Of a DNA stretch of 19,075 nucleotides, positions 14,188 through 19,075 are shown piece by piece. Position numbers and translations under genes: made by a program. The stretch is from Pseudomonas bubulae. Lineage in GTDB: Bacteria > Pseudomonadota > Gammaproteobacteria > Pseudomonadales > Pseudomonadaceae. Location: positions 1 through 19,075 of the forward strand of contig NZ_CP146076.1 of NCBI RefSeq assembly GCF_037023725.1, written 5' to 3'. Numbering within the stretch: position 1 is the first letter of the stretch; each line of letters begins with the position of its first letter. The notes under the pieces were generated by a model. The model did no database searches, was not told where the DNA came from, and worked only from the letters and a program-made list of their open reading frames with translations.

Positions 14188-15088
14188 TACGATTTTATCT
14201 CCTGATAAATAATCTAAATTGCGCTCCCAGTTAAGCCCGGCAAATATCACCTACAACGAACAATTGAATGGGGCCAGTAAATCGTCCAGAGCGGCTAAGG
14301 CCGCTCTGATAGACCGCCGTCGAAGACGGCGAAGTAGCCTGACAGAAACTCCCCGAGCCCACGAGGGGAGTTAGGAAAAATGGCCCCAAGGCCAAATTTT
14401 TCCGATCTGCCTTGGTGCAGCCCGTACAGGGCGTAACCAAGGTGCGAAGCATCAGGCCGCACACGCTTGCGTGCGCGTCAGGTGAAACCGGACCAACCTG
14501 GATTCGCGATGTAGCAGTCAAGAAAGGGACAAGGGACCGCAACGAGACGTCGCGCAATAGCAGAATGCAGGTTGGTCCGGCTTTGCCGGGCGCGCACGCG
14601 GGTGAATTTTCGAGACAAGCCCGTTCAGGGCGCAGGGGAGGAAAGAGGGTGGAGGCTCGCGCAGCGAGTCGGAACCCTGAAAGCCTGACGGGGCGCTCCC
14701 CCGGAAGGTTTGGGCGTCCCGCAGGGCGGCCACGACAGACCGTAGGGATGGCGCGCTGTTGCTCTGCTTTTGTCTTGGATTATCTATGTGGCGTTCTATT
14801 GGTCGTTCTATCGCGTTGGCTATTGCTTCAGCAATAGAACGCCAATAGGAGAGGTATAAAGGTGAAAAGGTACAAAAGGGCAAAAAGCCAAGAGCATTCG
14901 CGCTACGCGCTCACCAGCTCGACCCCCTAAAGGGGGACCCCCACTCGCTGGGAAAGATCCAAAGCGGGTAATAACCCTGAGAGACAAGAGCACGAGCAAT
15001 GATGGCTGACGCCAGTCTAAGGCCGCCCACTGGCGGCAATAATGATGGCTACGCGACGTCTTGATGGCTCCCACTGGCGTGGGAGCCC

Positions 15089-15301
15089 CTACGATCGGCT
15101 TTTAAAAAAAGCGTCTCGCATGACTCCACGCAGCGGCCATCCCGTTCCAGGTGCGATCACCCGGCTCCCACTCCCAACAGGCGTTCCAGACTTTCGGGGA
15201 TCGTTTACCACTGCGCCCCCTGCCCTCTTCGGCGTCTGGCGGTTGGTGGGTTTTAGGACAGTGACAGCGCCCGTGGTTGGGTTTTTACGCTGCCCTGCCA
15301 T
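15089..15301 (-). CDS. Small basic hypothetical protein (70 aa), copy 5
   Basis: Same length and frame as the ORF at 604-816, but NN becomes ND and the KSS near residue 54 becomes GWP, from a same-length substitution block at 15134-15143. Here no upstream extension of the frame exists, which supports the ATG at 15301 as the start. Confidence 0.4.
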   Translation of the reverse strand: MAGQRKNPTTGAVTVLKPTNRQTPKRAGGAVVNDPRKSGTPVGSGSRVIAPGTGWPLRGVMRDAFFKSRS

Positions 15302-15345
15302 TGCCTTCTCGCCCTTGCGGTATGAACCCGTAACCGGCTATACCG

Positions 15346-15588
15346 GCTGCCGTGAAGAGATCCCCTTGATCGGCAGCTATTACTTCCCGGGCCCAAAGCA
15401 TCTTGATTCCAAGCGTCGGGAAGAGGTGTCGGGGGAGGCTGGAAGCTGGACAGACGGGAGTTTTCCCGACAGAATTGGCTTACGAGGTTCCGTCCCCACG
15501 GAAAAGCAAAACATTCCCCGGTCTCCTGGCGCAGAGCGATTGCCGTCGCCGCTGGCCCCTACGAAACCCTGCCTTGGCAGGGTTTTTT
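15346..15588 (+). ncRNA. Structured RNA, copy 5 (SL3 altered)
   Basis: SL0, SL1, SL2 and the terminator match copy 1. The SL3 region (15484-15530) is rewritten and instead contains TTCCG-tcccca-CGGAA. Confidence 0.5.
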
Positions 15589-15810
15589 CGTTTTAATGCT
15601 ATGTATCTATTACCCAAAGATATTGCGTTTGCTCGCCCAGCGCAAACCCTGTGTCTTTCACAAGCTGCCGTGTGGGTCTGGCAGCTGTGCTGCCTACCAG
15701 CACGGTAGCCAACAAGGTCCACCGGACCGCGTTAGGGAATGATCGGTTAAGTCTCATAAATAGCAGTAGACTGTAGGGCACCCTACAGACAGAACCCGAC
15801 ACTGCCCTAC

Positions 15811-16226
15811 ATGGCAAAATTAACCATTGGCCGCATGGCAAAACTCTACGGTTTACACCGTTCAACATTGCATGAGGCCGTGTCTAAAGGCCGCGTAACT
15901 GCTGGCCTAGACGGTAAAGGGCAAAAGGTTATCGACCTATCAGAAATGATCCGCGTTTATGGCGAACCACAGGGGATCACCCTACACCGCCCTACACTTA
16001 CCGACACCCTCGCCCTACACTTCCCCTACACCTGAAATGGACGCCTTACACCCAGCCCTACACTCGTTGGTTGAGAGGTTCGATTGCTGCGTGCAGAGAT
16101 ACAAGAGCTGCAACAATCACTTCGGCTGATCGAGCATAAACCCGAGCCTAAACCTGCATTGCCTCACAACGCGAAGCCAGGGAAGCCCCTACTTGGGCAA
16201 ATTTGCTCGACGCTCTCGATAACTAA
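15811..16226 (+). pseudogene. HTH gene, copy 5 first part, frameshifted
   Basis: The N-terminal HTH and wing are intact to about residue 62. Single-base losses near 15999, 16074 and 16180 then break the linker, coiled coil and tail. Confidence 0.75.
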
Positions 16227-16255
16227 AAGCCGTGGCCAGTTTCCGGCGCGAAACT

Positions 16256-16502
16256 TCACAGTTCCACCGCAAAGCCTCGCACGCCGAGCCCTTCGGCAAA
16301 GCGACCCACCGCCGTTAGGCTGGCCCAGGTACGGATCACTTCGCGCCGTGAGCGCACCGGGATCAGCCTTGAGCGCGGCCCGCCCAGGCGTACCGAAAAA
16401 GTCCATTTCAATCGACTGACATCGCGGCCCACGACAAACTCCCTGACCGCGTTCTGTTGCACCAGGTGCTGTAGCGCGTCTTCGTGAATCCCGTCCCCAT
16501 CA
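16256..16502 (-). pseudogene. ParC-like gene, copy 5 first part, start damaged
   Basis: The C-terminal 75 or so residues read normally, but the GTGA overlap is destroyed (gtccccatcagaacaacg), so the frame runs into upstream sequence. Confidence 0.7.
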
Positions 16503-16578
16503 GAACAACGCCGTGACGCGCGCCTGAGCGGCGTCATCAATGATCAGGTACAGGCTTTCAATCTCGGCCGGCTTAAGC
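16499..16578 (-). pseudogene. Operon gene 2 fragment cut by the rearrangement
   Basis: Only the last ~26 codons remain. The gene is truncated at the jump back to unit position 1122. Confidence 0.8.
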
Positions 16579-16579
16579 T
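16578..16579. other. Rearrangement junction
   Basis: Left side: ...cggccggcttaagc (unit 2102). Right side: tattacccaaagatattg... (unit 1122). Just one base (c) is shared, so this is not a homologous crossover. Confidence 0.9.
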
Positions 16580-16780
16580 ATTACCCAAAGATATTGCGTT
16601 TGCTCGCCCAGCGCAAACCCTGTGTCTTTCACAAGCTGCCGTGTGGGTCTGGCAGCTGTGCTGCCTACCAGCACGGTAGCCAACAAGGTCCACCGGACCG
16701 CGTTAGGGAATGATCGGTTAAGTACATAAATAGCAGTAGACTGTAGGGCACCCTACAGACAGAACCCGACACTGCCCTAC

Positions 16781-17199
16781 ATGGCAAAATTAACCATCGG
16801 CCACATGGCAAAACTCTACGGTTTACACCATTCAACAACGTCATGAGGCCGTGTCTAAAGGCCGCGTAACTGCTGGCCTAGACGGTAAAGGGCAAAAGGT
16901 TATCGACCTATCAGAAATGATCCGCGTTTATGGCAAACCACAGGGGATCACCCTACACCGCCCTACACTGACCCGACACCCTCGCCCTACACTTCCCCTA
17001 CACCTGAAATGGACGCCTTACACCCAGCCCTACACTCGTTGGTTGAAGAGGTTCGATTGCTGCGTGCAGAGATACAAGAGCTGCAACAATCACTTCGGCT
17101 GATCGAGCATAAACCCGAGCCTAAACCTGCATTGCCTCACAACGCGAAGCCGGGGAAGCCCCTACTTGGGCAAATTTGCTCGACGCTCTCGATAACTAA
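16781..17199 (+). pseudogene. HTH gene, copy 5 second part, frameshifted
   Basis: Changes in the HTH (accattcaacaacgtcatgagg) disrupt the first 25 residues, and losses near 16970 and 17150 break the linker and tail. The operator at 16741-16758 is intact. Confidence 0.75.
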
Positions 17200-17230
17200 A
17201 AGCCGTGGCCAGTTTCGCGGGCGCGAAAGC

Positions 17231-17478
17231 TCACAGTTCCACCGCAAAGCCTCGCACGCCGAGCCCTTCGGCAAAGCGACCCACCGCCGTTAGGCTGGCC
17301 CAGGTACGGATCACTTCGCGCCGTGAGCGCACCGGGATCACCTTGCGAGGTCGCCGCCGAGGCGTACCGAAAAAGTCCATTTCAATCGACTGACATCGCG
17401 GCCCACGACAAACTCCCTGACCGCGTTCTGTTGCACCAGGTACTGTAGCGCGTCTTCGTGAATCCCGTCCCCGATCAC
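17231..17478 (-). pseudogene. ParC-like gene, copy 5 second part, altered
   Basis: An altered stretch at 17341-17352 (ccttgcgaggtcgccg for gccttgagtgcggcccg) changes the frame in the middle of the gene; both ends read normally. Confidence 0.7.
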
Positions 17479-17735
17479 AGCAGCAACGCCGTGACGCGCG
17501 CCTGAGCGGCGTCATCAATGATCAGGTACAGGCTTTCAATCTCGGCCGGCTTAAGCACCTTGAGCTCTTCCAGCATCTCAACAAAACCTTGCGCCCGCTC
17601 GCTGGCCAGATGCACCTGCAGGGTGTCGGCGGCGAGCTGGATGGCAGTCATTCGACGGCGCAGTGTGGCCAGCACTTCAGGCGACGTACTGATCGCGGCT
17701 AACGGGTCGCTGCCGTTACCGTAACGGCCGCTCAT
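17475..17735 (-). CDS. Operon gene 2, copy 5
   Basis: Intact apart from one substitution (E to Q in TAIELAAD). Confidence 0.6.
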   Translation of the reverse strand: MSGRYGNGSDPLAAISTSPEVLATLRRRMTAIQLAADTLQVHLASERAQGFVEMLEELKVLKPAEIESLYLIIDDAAQARVTALLL

Positions 17736-18049
17736 TCGGGCACCACTCCGGACGGGCCGCCCAAGGTGGCGGCTTCGCAGGCAAACGCTGCCGCCTGTGG
17801 TGGGGTCAGCGCTCCGGCGGCGACCACGGCGTTTAACCAGTCCCAGAATCGAGTTACACAGCGCGTCTGCTGCTCAGCCACTTCCTGCAGGTGATCCAAT
17901 AATTGCGCCTCCAACGCCTCAATCGAGGTGGCCAGCACTTGCGGCTGCAGCTCCAGGGCGATGCGCTCAAGCAGTGCGCCAGTGTCCGGGGACAGCGTGC
18001 GCAGGTCGCGCAAACGGCGCTCATAAGACGGCGTGACGGGTAACGGCAT
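17732..18049 (-). CDS. Operon gene 1, copy 5
   Basis: Intact, identical to 2278-2595. Confidence 0.6.
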   Translation of the reverse strand: MPLPVTPSYERRLRDLRTLSPDTGALLERIALELQPQVLATSIEALEAQLLDHLQEVAEQQTRCVTRFWDWLNAVVAAGALTPPQAAAFACEAATLGGPSGVVPE

Positions 18050-18275
18050 GGCAGGGGTGTCCTTATCCGAGTCAGTGGCCCCCAGTGCGTAAAACCACAG
18101 TATGGGGTTCTGGAGTACCAGTGTGGGGGGATGTGGTATCCGTGCCCACAAAAAAAAACCCCACGCTCGGCTTGAGTGTAGGGGGCTTTTGAACATAAGC
18201 GGCGTTATTCGTACCTCCGGTTACCCGAGCAACAAGATATAGATCAACGATGTCTAATCTGGGCGATCACACTCA

Positions 18276-18780
18276 TCATCGACTTTAGCTTTAAGGCCTT
18301 CTTCCACGCTTCCTTGAAACCTTTAGGGACACCGTCCCATTTGTGTAACCAACCCGCATCCTAGCCACATTTCCACTCATCATTTGCCGTAAGGCTTCGC
18401 CATTTTTCGCGACCTTATTACATGAGCCTGGATCCTCAACAGGAGTGAGTGGAATAGCCTTATTTCCGTCCACCGACACACTACTCAGGTCATAGTCACA
18501 TGATGGCCAGTACATATCACCGAGAAATCCAACGGAAGGGCTCAGCGTCACGAGTCGACCACCGAAAATGGTGAATCCGATGGTTAGGTCAGTTTTCGGG
18601 GGAAATGGGAGACCCTGGCTTCGGGGTATCTTTGAAGTCAGTTCTAACTTCGATCTGTGTAACGGTATCCATATCATCGTGGAACACTTTGACTCGCCAG
18701 TCTCCAAACGACTCCCAGTAGTTAGCGTCGCTGCTCGCCGAAGTTAATAGAAAAAACACAGCTAGAATTCGCTTGTTCAC
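18276..18780 (-). pseudogene. IalB-like gene, copy 5, frameshifted
   Basis: An extra g near 18608 splits the gene into two frames, and further single-base changes near 18324 and 18285 alter the C terminus. The signal peptide also reads differently (SASSDANYW). Confidence 0.75.
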
Positions 18781-19075
18781 TACGATTTTATCTCCTGATA
18801 AATAATCTAAATTGCGCTCCCAGTTAAGCCCGGCAAATATCACCTACAACGAACAATTGAATGGGGCCAGTAAATCGTCCAGAGCGGCTAAGGCCGCTCT
18901 GATAGACCGCCGTCGAAGACGGCGAAGTAGCCTGACAGAAACTTGCCGACCCACGAGGGAAGTTGGAAGATCGCCCCAAGGCCAAATTTTTCCGATCTGC
19001 CTTGGTGCAGCCCGTACAGGGCGTAACCAAGGTGCGAAGCATCAGGCCGCACCGCTTGCGTGCGCGTCAGGTGAA

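Larger units (their letters stand above)
10861..14486. repeat. Tandem unit, copy 4 (3,626 bp, clean)
   Basis: Fourth unit, equal to copy 1 shifted by 10,860 in everything I compared. The exception is a one-base insertion near 14462 (gccgcacacgc instead of gccgcaccgc). All genes are intact. Confidence 0.96.
14487..16578. repeat. Tandem unit, copy 5, first part (unit 1-2102)
   Basis: Fifth unit from its start to a breakpoint inside the second gene of the minus-strand operon. It carries indels, and substitution clusters near 15134-15143, 15321-15330 and 15484-15560. It stops at unit position 2102, where the sequence jumps back to unit position about 1122. Confidence 0.93.
16579..19075. repeat. 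Tandem unit, copy 5, second part (unit 1122-3625)
   Basis: After the jump the sequence resumes in the terminator-proximal spacer (tattacccaaagatattg) and runs to the exact end of a unit. About 980 bp of unit sequence (1122-2102) is therefore present twice, at 15608-16578 and 16579 to about 17556. Only a single shared base (c) is visible at the breakpoint. Confidence 0.93.

Noticed and set aside
1..19075. CRISPR-like or long-repeat satellite array
   Set aside because: The repeat unit is a full multi-gene 3.6-kb segment without spacers, so it is a plasmid multimer rather than a CRISPR or satellite array.

Overview
The window is not ordinary genomic sequence. It is one 3,625-bp unit repeated head to tail: copies start at 1, 3626, 7246, 10861 and 14487. 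The fifth copy jumps back on itself at 16578/16579, so unit positions about 1122-2102 appear twice there. The last bases (gtcaggtgaa) followed by the first bases (accggaccaa) recreate the unit-unit junction seen at 3616-3635, so the window closes on itself as a circle. The simplest reading is a small 3,625-bp cryptic plasmid that was assembled as (or, less likely, exists as) a multimer of about 5.3 units. Copies 1 and 4 and most of copy 3 look identical by eye. Copy 2, the first ~900 bp of copy 3, and copy 5 are scattered with small indels and substitutions that break genes, as unpolished long-read sequence does. The host is probably a moderately GC-rich proteobacterium, perhaps Pseudomonas-like; this is inferred from gene style only.

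Layout of one unit (copy 1 coordinates). (a) 1-620: no convincing large gene. It holds a long inverted repeat (2-14/82-94), a phased array of five CTATTG/CAATAG hexamers (303-362) just upstream of a 22-codon GTG leader-like ORF whose stop lies in a hairpin loop, and further direct and inverted repeats. (b) 604-816, minus: small basic ORF of unknown role. (c) 830-1102, plus: a promoter-like pair, five consecutive hairpins and a rho-independent terminator, which looks like a structured non-coding RNA and is a candidate replication-control or primer RNA. (d) 1285-1744, plus: gene for a helix-turn-helix/coiled-coil DNA-binding protein with a palindromic operator in front and an array of CCCTACAC sites inside its own coding sequence. 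(e) 1756-1775: a 20-bp palindrome between convergent genes. (f) 2595-1776, minus: three small genes joined by ATGA and GTGA overlaps, the last resembling ParC-type partition-associated proteins. (g) 2696-2730: terminator. (h) 3327-2824, minus: a more AT-rich gene for a secreted protein resembling the invasion-associated locus B (IalB) family. (i) 3328-3625: hairpin-rich non-coding DNA leading into the next copy.

No recognisable replication initiator (Rep) or relaxase is encoded in the unit. Replication is therefore either RNA-primed (the 859-1102 RNA is the best candidate), driven by the HTH protein and its repeat array, or supplied by a helper. The HTH protein, its operator array, the palindrome and the ParC-like operon look like a minimal maintenance/copy-control module, and the IalB-like secreted protein looks like the only cargo gene.
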